Notes under the pieces: model-generated
Databases searched by the model: none
Seen by the model: only the letters and a program-made list of their open reading frames with translations
Told to the model about the DNA's origin: nothing
Program-made: the position numbers and the translations under genes
Part shown: piece by piece, positions 25,453 to 36,830 of the stretch
Position numbering within the stretch: the first letter of the stretch is position 1
Layout of the letters: every line of letters begins with the position of its first letter
Assembly (NCBI GenBank): GCA_030734395.1
Contig: JAUZTG010000042.1
Location: 372,001 to 436,000, forward strand
Direction: 5' to 3'
Length of the DNA stretch: 64,000 nt
Source of the DNA: Sarocladium kiliense
Lineage: Eukaryota; Ascomycota; Sordariomycetes; Hypocreales; Sarocladiaceae

Positions 25453-27094
25453 ATGGCCGGTCAAGGAGTAAACCTTTGTCCGGCGCCGTTATTCGATCAG
25501 AACCTATTCTCCGAAAATGGTGGTTGTAAGTACTCAATGCCCATAAGCCTCTACTCGTCACAAATCGCTAACAATGTCCTAGTTACGGATGGGCGATTTT
25601 GCCAGCGGATGACGGACCAGATTGCTTGCTGTTTGCCGTGCCCTATTACAGATTGGGTTTATCCTGATAACTTCAACACTCTCACTCAGGTCGCAAACGG
25701 AGTCTCAACTGCGAGCGCAGTATGCTGTGTTTTCCTCTTGCTGTCCTGGCTGTGCTTGCCAGTTGACAAGACAAATCGGCATTATCTGAGCATATGCTTG
25801 ACAGTAGGGGTCTTCATCATGAATGTGAGTTCTTGCCACACAAGCGCACAGCTGAGGACAGATGTGCTGACCATAGGCTTCAGCTCGGCTTCGTTGTGCC
25901 CCTGATAGCTCAGCCCGACCAGTGTTACGATAAGATCACACCCCACGGAATGGCTTCGAACAAGCTCTGCGGCGCCTCCGGCACGTTTCTTCTCCTTGGC
26001 GGCTTTTCCGGACTCATGTGGGCTTTCATGCGCTCCCTCTCTCTGCACTTGCAGATTTGCTGGCAAGTCTTGGTTGGACGAAACTTCATGTTCTTCGCCC
26101 AAGCCGCTGGCTGGGGCGTCCCCATCATCGGTGTCACATTGGCCCTCGTGTTCAGTGGCGTTTCGTTCCGCTTCGGTCCTACGTGTCACATCAATCACGA
26201 GAACAGTTTGGCATCGTTCTGGATTCCGCTCTTGATCTTTGCGGGTTTGACCGTCATCATTACCTTCGCCACGTTCGGCTACTGTATCAAGGTTTACCTT
26301 GCGAGTCTTGGTGATAACAGCGCCTCGACCGAAGGTTCTGGTCTTCCCGCGTATCAGAACAGCATCCGCACATATACACCTCGCCAAGCATACCGTCGTG
26401 TCCGCCGTGTGGTCGCCCTCCAGTGGCGAGGAATTTGCATCGTTCTCATTATCATCGCGGATGTCATTTTCTTCTCCATCATTTTCGTGTTCCAGGACAA
26501 TGCCGTGCAACGCGTCAAGGAGGACCCTAAGCTTGCCGAGGAATGGATTCTTTGCTTGTTTGAGAACAGAGGCGACAAGAACAAATGTTTGAACCATGCA
26601 GGCGACATTGTTGTCAACGAGGCAACCGTCATGGCGGTTCTTCTACTCCTCGCGGTAAGCTTCCTTTGTGTTGAAAAGCATAAAGTAGACGAATAACTAA
26701 CGTTCATCAGCTTAATGGTATCTGGCTGCTCCTCTTCCTTGGACGATGGTCCATGGTCAAGGGTTGGGTCGAGCTTTTCCGCAAGCCCTTCACCCGCAAC
26801 AAGGCGGAATTCGTGTCTGTTGACGCGAGGTATGATGCGAAGCAAGACAACAGTCAGTATGAACTACTGGACAAGAGTCACAGTGCGGGAGTAACCCCAA
26901 TTCAACCAGTCCAACTTCCAGAAACTGGCAGACGAACGCCAGATTACTTTGGCAACACAGCCAGGTACCATGCACCCCAACGGTCATATTCGAGTCCACG
27001 GCCACCACCGGCAACCCAACCGACATGGGACCCTCAGGCAACTCATGCAAGCCCGAAGGACACTCAGAGTCCGTTGAACATGCACAGAATCTGA
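25453..27094 (+). CDS. Frizzled/Smoothened-like seven-transmembrane receptor (fungal)
   Basis: Four exons: 25453-25525, 25583-25824, 25884-26654 and 26711-27094. The introns are 57, 59 and 56 nt and keep frame, giving 489 residues. A short Cys-rich N-terminus (CPAPLF, then CQRMTDQIACCLPCPITDWV) precedes seven hydrophobic segments at about 60-83, 92-113, 133-157, 172-197, 216-244, 286-308 and 352-375. Between helices 2 and 3 lies a Cys-containing loop, and a second one (CHINHENSLASFW) precedes helix 5. The cytosolic tail (about 376-489) is basic, then Gln/Pro-rich. This fits the family F-like GPCRs reported in ascomycetes. The Cys-rich domain is shorter than in animal Frizzled proteins, and Wnt binding should not be assumed. 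Ligand and G-protein coupling are unknown. Confidence 0.8.
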
Positions 27095-29359
27095 TGAAAT
27101 ATCAGAGCTGGATAGCACGAACTTGCTACCATACTAAACCGAAGCGACACTCTCGTCTTGATCCAACACCACTGTATAAGACTTGCGCACCCACGTGCCT
27201 CTTCATGTCCGCAGCAAACACGCCTTCCAACGGCGAATGGGATCTGTATATATCTTCGATCCCTAGGAACACTCCGACCTTCGCGACGCAGTGGCTCACG
27301 ACCGACTGGCATATGATGACATGCCACGATGGAACGGCAAGCGGTTTCTTTTTTTTTTCTTTTGAGCACTGCCTCCTGTTTCCTTGCGTACCCATCCCGG
27401 GGGTTCTTTTTCCAAGCGCGGCGCCGCGGACCAAAGCGACATTTCTGGAGTTGCGAGAGCAGGATGAGGACGACTGGGTGCGATGACCGGACGGTGACAA
27501 AGCTGCCAGATGACGGCATGGCAGCAAACCAGCACGCGAAGTCAACTTCGTCGAAAATGTACAGGCGAGAATCGAAGGAGGATGTGGGATGACATGATAA
27601 TGTGTCGAGATACCAGGCAAAAGCCCAAAACGCCTAATAAACAACATGAACAATGCTTTCATCTTCTCCCCGTGATCGTAGATGCCAGTGAGTGTGCCAA
27701 CCGAAAACGTCATTCTTGACCGATAACTTGCTACGCAGCCGAGGAATATGTGCGGTGTAGCGCAGCAGACTGTTCCTGCACGTAAGTCGATCAGCCATGT
27801 GAACGACCAACGGTATCATTATCACGGCGAAACAATCATTACGGGAAGAACAATCTATTCGCCTTTTCAGGGAGCGCTCCACCTCCTCATCTATCGCCCA
27901 GCAGTATGCAACGCACTCGGTTTGGAGAACACATGATCTTATTTGGCTGATCGCGGTCGAACATGGAAGAAGCGTCTAATCTCTTGCAGGGGTGCTTCAG
28001 GCATTCAAAGGACGACTCGGATCTCAATAAAAGCCGAATCTTACAAGGACTCCCATCCATCCTTTTCGACACTCGGGTTCTGCGCTATGGCAGTCACATC
28101 ATTTTCACCTCTATTGAGCCAACGTTTCCCAGAGTCCGAACTGGGATTCATCGGAGCTGCACCTGATACGGAGGTGGGGATGTTCAAGGTCAGTCACATG
28201 GACCTATAACGTTCGATCAGAACTGCGCTCAACCGATTGGTATCATCGGTAGCCGCATCGTGAACCGGGCCGCCAGCCGGGTGTCACGATAGTTTGGATC
28301 CCACGGTGAGTTGAAACGCCAACCATCCGAACCAATGTCATTGCTATCGGCAAAATAAACTTACAACAACATAGTCCTTCGAGGACGATGCCGTAGACAG
28401 TCTCCATTGTACCCTGGATTGACAAGGAGCTGCCTCACCAGTCGCAGTCGGTGGAAACGAGATATGCTGGGTTGCAGCGACGTCCCAATCCGGAGGCATC
28501 ACGTCACATGTAACTGTTGTGCCTGAAAGTTGCTATCAGATCGTAGTCAGTGCTTTGAGTATCTTTGATGGCTCTGATGAGAAGGAGGACTGGGAGTTCG
28601 TAGAGACCGTTCTGTTCGCCTTGACATGTACATTATCCGAAGTCTTCAGTGGCGACATACATCTCTGGCCTCACAATCCGAAGTCGGAGTCGAGGGCGTC
28701 TCCTTTCTCGTCGCCGCGAGTAGTCTAGCGTGAAGTAGGAGGTCGTGCGGATGATTCGAGTCATGTCGCGGGAGTTTCCCACCAACTGGCGAGCGGTGAG
28801 GTTGGCCCGCATCTCGTGAGACAAACCAGGGGGCGCTTGTTAAAGGCTTCATGGTGTCTGATAGAAGGTCTTGCCATGGAGAATTGATGGGGGTGATGGC
28901 CAAAGGTCGCTAGTAATGAGTGGGAGTTGCAAGTTGAGAGTCGGCGAGGCTGCAAACGGAATACGGTAGCCTGGACGCAGGGGAACGGGCCTTACCGTCT
29001 AAAACGGAGCCAGGCTTACCCTGCAATTTGACTTTCTGACGTATTCCGTTTCGGCGGGGCTTGCAGCTCCGTTTAAGTCGCCGGCGCCGCCCCAGGAAAC
29101 CTCCCCCATGTCCTCCGCAACCTCGCCGGGCAACCTCAGCGTCCTCTCATTCTCAACCTGACGTTTACTCCATCCAGCCTCTCACTTTCCCTTAGCTGTC
29201 TTGCTACGTTGCCTCGTTGCTGGAGGCAGGGCTATCTTCTGCATACGCAATCTCACAGCCTATAGCTGTTCGCTGGGAGTGCGCTACCCCGCTGCACACA
29301 GCTCCTGCAATCACGGACACCTCGCGACAGTCCTTCTCGCAACCCGCCCTACCGTACAG
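27095..29359. other. intergenic, receptor gene to DUF255 gene
   Basis: About 2.3 kb. I see no supported gene. The segment near 28.97-29.08 kb has an inverted-repeat-like arrangement of CCTGG and AAACGGAG sequences, too loose to name. The last 250 bases are CT-rich leader for the gene that begins at 29360. Confidence 0.5.
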
Positions 29360-31638
29360 ATGCCGCTAAATAACATGGCGACCTCTCAGATCACAGCCGG
29401 GGCCATGTCCATGGGCCCAGTTCCTATTGAAGGCGGAGCTGGAGGAAGCGCAACCGCCCCCACTGTTGAGCCTCTCCAGAACCGGGTGAAGGAAAGCAAG
29501 AGCCCTTTCGTCGCCAGTGCTGCGAACAGCGCTGTAGCTTGGCAACCTCTTGACAGTGTGACTGTGGAGCGAGCAAGAAGAGAGAGCAAGCTTCTCTTCC
29601 TGCATATCGGCTATCAGGCGTGTCACCGTACGTACCAGTGATAGCATTTGGATCTGCTGGCTAGTATCTAACATGTGACAGATTGCTACCTCATGGCAAG
29701 CGACTCCTTTAGCAACCAAGCATGCGCGCCGATGATTAACGAGTCTTTCATTCCGGTGCTGATCGACCGCGAGCAACGTCCGGACATCGACAACCTTTAT
29801 ATGAACTATGTTCAGGGCGTCAGCGGAGCTGGAGGCTGGCCCCTGAACATCTTCGTTACTCCCGAGATGGAGCCGGTCTTCGGCGGCACCTACTTCCCAG
29901 GCCCTGGTTCCTCGCAGCCTTCGAGTGGTGATAACGACGAGGCGGTGACGGATTTCCAGACAGTGCTAAAGAAGGTTCGCGATGCGTGGCTGGATCAGGA
30001 GGCACGGTGCCGGAAGGAAGCATCAGAGAGCCTGGCACAGCTGCGGGACTTTGCTGCAGAGGGAACCCTCGGAACGCGCAGTATCACAGGTGCACAATCG
30101 CTGGGGCCCGTGTCGGGTGTCGCTTCGGCAGTGCCACCGGCACCGACCGAGACGAAGGAGAAGTCGACGATCTCGAGTGAGCTTGACCTTGATCAGCTGG
30201 AGGAAGCATACAGAAATATTGCGGGGACATTTGATCCTCTGTTTGGTGGTTTTGGCCTGGCACCCAAGTTCCCTACCCCCCCAAAGCTGAAGTTCCTCTT
30301 GAGCCTCAAGAACTCACCCGCTGACGTGCAGGACGTTGTCGGTGAGGCGGAGTGCCAGCATGCTCAGCACATTGCTCTTGATACGCTGCGGAAGATCCGG
30401 GATGGCGCTATGCGAGACCATGTCAGTGGCAATGGTTTCGCTAGATTCTCAGTAACACCTGATTGGAGCATCCCGAACTTCGAGAGGTTGCTGCCAGATA
30501 ACGCGCTCCTGCTAAGCCTCTATCTTGATGCATGGCAGCTTGGGGGAGGAAAGTCCGCTGGCGAGTTCTATAACGTTGTCGTTGAACTGGCGGAGTATCT
30601 GGCATCTGCGCCTATCGCACTTCCAGACGGTGGCTTTGCGTCCAGTGAGGCGGCTGATTCGTTGGAAAAGCGAGGAGACAGAAACTCACGCGAAGGAGCC
30701 TACTACACATGGACAAGCCGGGAGTTCGAAAGCATCTTCCCATCATCAGACAAGCAGGCGTCTGAGGCTGTAGCCGCGTACTTCGGAATCCTGGAGGACG
30801 GCAATGTCGATCAGGACCATGATCCCAACGATGATTTCATCAACCAGAACATCTTAAGAGCCGCCAAACCAGTCGAGGATATCAGCAAGCAATTCAACAT
30901 CTCTGTCGAAAGCCTCAACGAGAGTATCGCCCTGGCACGCAAGTTGCTGCAGGAGAAAACGATCAAGGAGCGTCCTCGACCACAGTTGGACGATAAGATC
31001 GTTACGGGTTGGAATGGCCTGGCTACCTCTGCACTTGCACGCACCGCCAGTGCCGTCAAAGAGGTCAACCCAGAGCTTAGTGCCAAATGCAGCGATGCAG
31101 CTTCGAATGCAGCATCCTTCATCAAAACTAATTTGTGGGACGATGAGAAGAAGACCCTCTACAGAATATGGAGAGGCGGCAGAGAGACCGAGGGTTTCGC
31201 GGATGACTACGCATACCTCATCCAAGGCTTACTGGATCTGCACGAGTTCACCAAGGACCAAGCCACACTTGACTTTGCCAGCGAACTCCAGAGTAAGACC
31301 ACGTTCTCACCCTCCTTTGAGCTACCCTTTCAACTAACATCCTCGCAGAAACTCAAAACTCCCTTTTCTACGACTCCGAACGCGGCGCCTTCTTCTCAAC
31401 CACCACTTCCCACCCCTTCAGCCCAATCCGCCTCAAAGACGGAATGGACACCTCTCTGCCATCCATCAACGCCGTCTCCGTGTCGAACCTTTTCCGCCTG
31501 TCAACTCTTCTACCTGGTGGCGAGGAGGACAAACTCGCACACGAGACGATCAATGCTTTCGAGCCGGAAATGCTACAGTATCCTTGGTTGTATCCTGGAC
31601 TGTTAGGTGGTGTTGTGAGGGCTAGGTTGGGAGCATAG
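29360..31638 (+). CDS. DUF255/spermatogenesis-associated protein 20-like protein with thioredoxin fold and (alpha/alpha)6 barrel
   Basis: Three exons: 29360-29627, 29682-31292 and 31349-31638. Introns are 54 and 56 nt, and the product is 722 residues. The N-terminal thioredoxin-like DUF255 domain begins at about residue 40 with NRVKESKSPFV. Its CxxC site is formed across the first intron and reads CHHC, followed by YLMASDSFSN. Other family marks are FIPVLIDREQRPDID, SGAGGWPLNIFVTPEMEPV and GGTYFP. The long C-terminal part resembles a six-hairpin glycosidase barrel (DHVSGNGFARFSVTPDWSIPNFE, GAYYTW, WNGLATSALART, DDYAYLIQGLLDLHE). Bacterial YyaL and animal SPATA20 share this layout; a defined substrate is not established. 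Both catalytic-site cysteines of CxxC are present. Confidence 0.92.
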
Positions 31639-32019
31639 GGGAGGCAGAGAGAGTGGAGTATGTGCTTTATTGGTTTGGAGTTTACATGCGGAATGGTTCC
31701 AGGAGGGTGTTTGTGGGTGAAGGAAAAGAGGTTTAGAGTGGAGGAAACGCCGCCAGGTTGGGTGGGACTTTTGTACTTGACTTATCAACCAATTTAGACG
31801 TTTGTCGTTGACTACAAGGTGGTTTCATAATCGCACACTGATTGCGTCAGGGAATATGCTAGATGAGGTCGTGCCGCTCAGGTGAATTCCCATCTTGTGC
31901 TTCCTGCAGAGGGTATCTATGCTTCTCAAACTGAACATCCACTCTTCCAGTCTTGTCTGCAGCAACATTCCTCTTCCTCTACTCAACATCCTCAACATCG
32001 CCCCTCTAGGGCCATGCCA
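31639..32019. other. convergent 3' flanks, DUF255 gene and dynein light intermediate chain gene
   Basis: A 381-bp gap between two converging genes. No gene is seen. Confidence 0.5.
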
Positions 32020-33934
32020 TCACCTCGGACTGTCCGACGCACCACCCGTCTTCCTATTCATCAGCCCACTGAAGAAGTTCTGCAGCTGCTCATTGTCCAT
32101 GTCCTTAGCCATATTGGTCCCCGTGGCTTCTGGCTCCTCTGCTGGATCTGGCGAGGAGTGGGCGTTGCGGTCCTGGATTACGATTAGCTTCCTACGCTTT
32201 TCCCTCCCATCGATGAAAACAGTGGGTAGACTGACCTTGATCCTTTGCAGCATGTCATCCGCATCGACTTGGATGCCGCCCATGTTGAACTGAACCGGGC
32301 CGATATGTTCGCTGACGGACTTCTCATCGCCGAAGTCCAGGGTCCTGCCGGTAGGACCACGGCCTGTGTCTGCCACTTTCTCCGGCGCTTTGGCCTTGTA
32401 GACCTCAAGGGCTTTGAGCTGTCTCTCCAGGAAGTCCTGAACGTCATCACTACCGACGCCGACAGCTGGTCCACCGGTCATGGCGTTGTCGACAAGCGAG
32501 ATGCCACCGGTGGTAGGGTCGCGACACCAGTCTTCGTAGCGAGCGATGGCGCTGTCATCTTGCAAAGTCGCTGGTATATCAGCTGCTGACGTTGCACCGT
32601 TCTCATCCTGGTCTTTTGCGTCCGGGTCCTTGCTTTGCTGAAGGGCTTCGAAGGTTGGTGGCTCAGCGCCATGAGGGAGTTTGATATCTTCCGCCCAGCC
32701 CTCGGAGACAACCTCTGGTTCGAAGGTGCCGCCGAGGACACGGATCTTGCCCCATGAGTCCCAGTTGGGGAGGACGGCGATCTTGTCGCGGTCGATGACG
32801 TTGTGTTTGAGAGGGTTGCGCTTGAGCAGGGAGGTGATGCCGAGTGTTGAGTGGATGAGAGATGGAAGTTGAGAGGGTGTGTTCTGGGAGGTGTAAATGA
32901 GAGAAGCGCCATCTGTAGCGTATTAGTTTGCATAGCTCGATGTAATGTGTGAACGCGGAGAGGCTTACGTCTAAGGAGGACTGTTCGGAGGTACTGCAGT
33001 ACTGTGTCGAAGTCGGGTTCTTTCCAGCCTTGACTCTTCTCCAGGACCTCCATTCTTTGAGCCTGTGGACATGTTAGTCTTGTTCTGATAGCAGCCTCGA
33101 TAGCCGACTCACATTCTGGCAAACCACACAAAGCGGTAATCCTAGAGCATCCGACCACTCTCCCGGCCCCTGAGGCAACGAGCTATCCCCATCCGTCCCA
33201 GTCGCCGTCGCAGCAGGTGTACCATCCAAATTCGTCGAGGCACCACCTCTCCCCCTCAGCTTCCACGACTCCATCAGCTCGTCCATCTCGCCCTGCTCCT
33301 CGCTCCCAAGGTCATCCATAACAGCCTTGAGAACCTGGATCCAGGTCCATAGCTGTCGTAGCCATAGATGCGGCTGCGCCCAGTCGAGGAGGATGACAAG
33401 AGCTGTGTTGGGTATCGTGTCGGTTTTGAGAAGCGGTGAGACGAGGGAGGCGAACTCGCTGGAAGGTTGAGAGAGGAGATAGAGGGAGACACGGGCGATG
33501 GTATCTGTTCAAACCTGTCAGTTGAGATGTTCCTTGGTCGTGAACGGTGGTGTGTAACGCACCGTCTTGGTCTGCGTCGAGGACGTCGTAGTATGTGTAT
33601 CCAAGCGCAAAGTTGTTGGCAACGGGAGGCACCTTTTGCCTATCCGGATTGCGTCTCGACTCTGTGCTTGCTAGCGACTCCATGAAGTCACGCTGCGTCT
33701 CGGGTGTACCGCCTATGTGCCCAACCACTGTCAGCATTCACGCTCGCCACTCGCCCAAGCTGAAGCTCAAAACCTACCTAGAACCAGCAAGTTCTTTTCT
33801 GGCAAGCGCTTGCCGCTGGCGACCGATTCGAGCATGGATGTCCATAGGTTCTTCTTCTGCTCGCCGCCGTTGCGCCCCTCAGTATCCCCTGAGCCGGACG
33901 TCATCGTGGATGCCCGGTTCCCGGTGACGGCCAT
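32020..33934 (-). CDS. dynein light intermediate chain
   Basis: Five exons on the minus strand: 33934-33778, 33712-33563, 33504-33113, 33062-32969 and 32912-32020. The introns are 65, 58, 50 and 56 nt, all phase-consistent, giving 561 residues. The N-terminal Ras-like domain starts NLWTSMLESVASGKRLPEKN and VLGGTPETQRDF. The Walker A loop is degenerate, as is usual for the fungal chain. The domain continues with NNFALGYTYYDVLDADQ and LVILLDWAQPHLWLRQLWTW. The C-terminal part contains KHNVIDRDKIAVLPNWDSWG, followed by a disordered, dynein-adaptor-binding type tail ending near QLQNFFSGLMNRK. The protein links the cytoplasmic dynein heavy chain to cargo adaptors. A second in-frame ATG at 33904 could also serve as start. 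Confidence 0.93.
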
Positions 33935-34679
33935 GCTCCGATGAAGTGACCGACCGGATATCACGCAGCTGGTGTCGCGGTGGAGAATGGATCAGATCAT
34001 GGGCAGTGCAGTTTGGGCGAGAGTGGTCGTACAAACGCGTGGTTGATGCACACGCGCTGGTCGTTGGTAGCTTTCGCAAGGTAAGGGGTATGTCGTGTAT
34101 CTTGAACTACGGGTATCGGCCGGCCATGTTCGTATCGTCCAGGTAGTCGTCCGATCCGGGAACCTTGTTCGGCTTCTGGTCGAAGCTGAGAGCTGCTGTA
34201 ACAGGGTCAGGACTGGCGCAAATGATCGCCTTGAAGATTGCTCGGCAACAGACACGTCCAGCGTCCAAGCTTCTCCTTTCGTTTAGAGGCGACTAGGGCG
34301 TGTCATGGGCTCGGGGTCGCTGCCCAGAAATTGGCCTGGACCCGCCTGTACCTGGCGGCGTGGTGGGGCCACAGGGGACCACTGCCGCTGAAGGAAGACG
34401 CCCCTCCAGTGGAGTTGATTGCCTCAAGCATCATTCAAGGTACCTGAATCGACAACTGGTGATCATGTTAAGCAGAAGCACGACTCTCAAATAACTGCCT
34501 CGTTAAATCTAGCGATGTGAATACATATATTATATATATGTATACATATGAGCCTTTTAGCTGATCGCTCGCTCCCCAGAGACCCTCTGCTTTCACCTAA
34601 TCCTCTTCCCCGAAGCTGCGACCCCCCCCCCCCCCCCCCCCCCGCCTAGCTTACGATGCAGTATATTTGCAACAATGTC
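33935..34679. other. intergenic with AT repeat and poly-C tract
   Basis: A 745-bp stretch upstream of the dynein chain gene and downstream of the hydrolase gene. It holds a short (TA)n-like segment near 34520-34550 and a 22-base poly-C run at 34622-34643. I see no gene. Confidence 0.55.
34622..34643. repeat. poly-C homopolymer, 22 bases
   Basis: An uninterrupted run of 22 cytosines about 36 bp past the stop codon of the hydrolase gene (minus strand). It would read as poly-G on the transcript if included in the 3' UTR, and could form a G-quadruplex-like structure. Length may be affected by sequencing error. Confidence 0.9.
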
Positions 34680-36036
34680 CTACAGTCCCTTGGAATTTAA
34701 GTAATTCAGCATGACCTCATAACCAGCATTTGCCCCGATCGAAAATCCGGAAGCATGCCCAGCTCCCGGCTGAAGCCCATGCTCGATATCGCCATGTGGG
34801 AACATGTAGTCCGCCAACGTCTGGTTGAAGATGCCCCTGCAGTCTCCATTACAGATGAAGTTGTCCAATTCGCCCGTAAAGAACTACAAAAAAAAAAATA
34901 CTGTTTATTATGTGCGCATTTTTACCCAGGGTTCAATTGTCTGACTTACCATGATAGGTCCTCTGAAATCTGGCGCAGGTGCGAAAACGACGTCGCCTTC
35001 TGAGGCATACTGTCCAACTGACTCAGGTTGCTTGATCTTCTCCGTGTAAGTGAGCAACTTTGGGTCCAGCGTAGCCTTCTGGTAGAATAGCTTCTGGAGT
35101 GTCTGCTCGTTATCGAGGACAAAGTAGCCGGACCCGTACTCTGCGAAACGTTTGGGATCTTGCTCCTTGGGAAAGGCATGGTTATAGTTCAGGACTGTGA
35201 GCATGTTGTCTACCATCACCTGATTTGGGTAGACACCTGTCATGAGTGCTCCGTCACTAATGGTGCCGTACTTGACAAACATCTGCATCATGAGGAATGA
35301 CCCGTATGCGTGGCCGATGTGAACGATCTTGGAAGGTTTGAAGTCGAAGGCCTCGGTTTTCTTGCCGCGAACGGACACCACCTTGGATGACTTGATCAGT
35401 TTGCCACTGCGGGCGATCCTGGTCAGGCTGGCCAAGAGCTCGAGATCTGTTGGGAGTTGGAGGATATCGTAAGCGTCTGGCTTCTCAGATGCACCCGTGC
35501 CAAGCCGGTCGTAGGCGAGCACAGAGTACCCCTTCTTGATGGCAGCATCAACATAAGAGTATTGCTCTGGGTCAATCTCCGAGTCAAAGTATCTGCCGTC
35601 AAAGACGCATTAGTTCGCATGGTCGAGCTCCTGAGAACTTGATGAATGTCTTGGCCAGTACTAACCGCTTGTCAAACGCTTGCCCTGGCGATGCAATGTG
35701 CAAAATGCTCGACTTTGTGTTCTTGTGCGATGGGACGCACAGCTTGGCACTGATTTTGAAGGTCTTTTTGATGTGAATCTTGTTTTCGCCATTGTGGCGT
35801 TCAGTGAAGTTGAGTGCACTATGAGTAGTGACGTTCACTGTCCAGTCCATGGCATCAATGTTGCTGTCAACATGAGGCTGGTCGTATCGCCATTGGTAAG
35901 CTTCCACAGGCACAGAAACTTCAAGGTCGATACATTGCTTGGCAGTCGTGGTCTTCGAAGGCTCGGCCGGTGCAGTTGAGGCTGTACGGGCAAGGGCGAG
36001 AAGCCCGACCGCGAGGAGAGAAACGGTATGGCACAT
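34680..36036 (-). CDS. secreted alpha/beta-hydrolase-fold protein with alanine at the nucleophile position
   Basis: Three exons: 36036-35666, 35592-34950 and 34883-34680, with introns of 73 and 66 nt; the product is 405 residues. A signal peptide covers about residues 1-21 (MCHTVSLLAVGLLALARTAST). The hydrolase fold is visible as ILHIASPGQAFDKR, the YDRLGTGASEKPD block and HIGHAYGSFLMM. The nucleophile elbow, normally G-x-S-x-G, reads GHAYG with Ala219. Candidate acid and base residues remain: FFTGELDNFIC (Asp) and GAGHASGFS (His). Fungal secreted relatives are uncharacterised esterase/lipase-like proteins. Loss of the serine while the rest of the fold is intact suggests a pseudoenzyme or a binding protein. 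The start is the first ATG and is followed directly by the signal sequence. Confidence 0.85.
35301..35315 (-). other. degenerate GxSxG elbow (GHAYG) in the secreted hydrolase
   Basis: On the minus strand the codons are GGC CAC GCA TAC GGG. The GCA codon (Ala219) replaces the expected serine codon of the alpha/beta-hydrolase nucleophile elbow. Confidence 0.85.
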
Positions 36037-36167
36037 TATGGAGATTTGCCAGGAAGAAGGTATCTATCTATTCCGAATGTTGTATCGATCTGATGAAGCA
36101 AGCCTAGTTGAGCGTACCGGGCCATCCTTCTTATACTTGAACTTACATGTAACTTTACCGATGAAGA

Positions 36168-36510
36168 CGGCTCGTAGTCGGATTGACATCAGTAGCCAAA
36201 TGGAATCGCTCCAATCTGGTTCTACTGCTGCCGACTAGCCCGAGCCTGGACATGTCTGATTTGGAAGAGAGGATGCTGCGCATACGATCGGACATGCCCG
36301 CTGGCGTATTCCTTTGGGAAGCGTATTACTCTTACATGCCATTTTGTACTCAAACGTATCCACGTGTCAGCCGCGGGCATTGTGATACCGATCCATACCC
36401 TCCTAAGGTAAATTGCGCAAAAGAGAAAGTAGCTTTTAAAAAGTGTATTTGTTCCAGAACACAAAAGGTAGTGATTGTTTCCGGTTGTATTTCAGAGACG
36501 TAGTTCTGTC
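36168..36510 (+). repeat. diverged direct repeat, copy A
   Basis: Copy A matches copy B (38222-38560) across its length with substitutions and small indels. The best block is 23 identical bases inside GGCGTATTCCTTTGGGAAGC (both copies). Others are CTCGTAGTCG at the start and GTATTTGTTCCA near the end. Copy A starts about 130 bp upstream of the secreted hydrolase start codon. No clear TG...CA ends are seen, so an LTR is not proven. Confidence 0.75.
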
Positions 36511-36569
36511 GCTGTGAAGGATACAGTAGGCGGTAGTTGAGTTCGCCGTAGTGTACATCTCATTTCATT

Positions 36570-36830
36570 GAGCTCACCGTCATATTTCCTATTTTTTATC
36601 ACTCTCTTATTTAATAACATAAAATAAATGAATTTTTCTACTTATATTAACATTGATAGAAGTTTACTTAATTTTCCTATGCAACAGTTGCTCTGGGCAA
36701 ATGGGTGGCTAGTAAACGCAACAGCTGCGTTTGTAACGGTGCGGCTAGTGGTATAAATAGCTTGTGACACAATAATGTAGTATCTTAACGATAAGGTAAA
36801 TAGTAAAAGAGAACAGACTCATACTCTCTT
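36570..36830. repeat. AT-rich block
   Basis: A markedly AT-rich stretch, including long A/T runs near 36590-36640, in an otherwise GC-balanced window. In fungi such blocks are often RIP-affected repeats; the effect here is inferred only from base content. Confidence 0.5.

Noticed and set aside
25782..26597. 271-codon open frame on the minus strand
   Set aside because: Antisense shadow of exon 3 of the Frizzled-like receptor gene.
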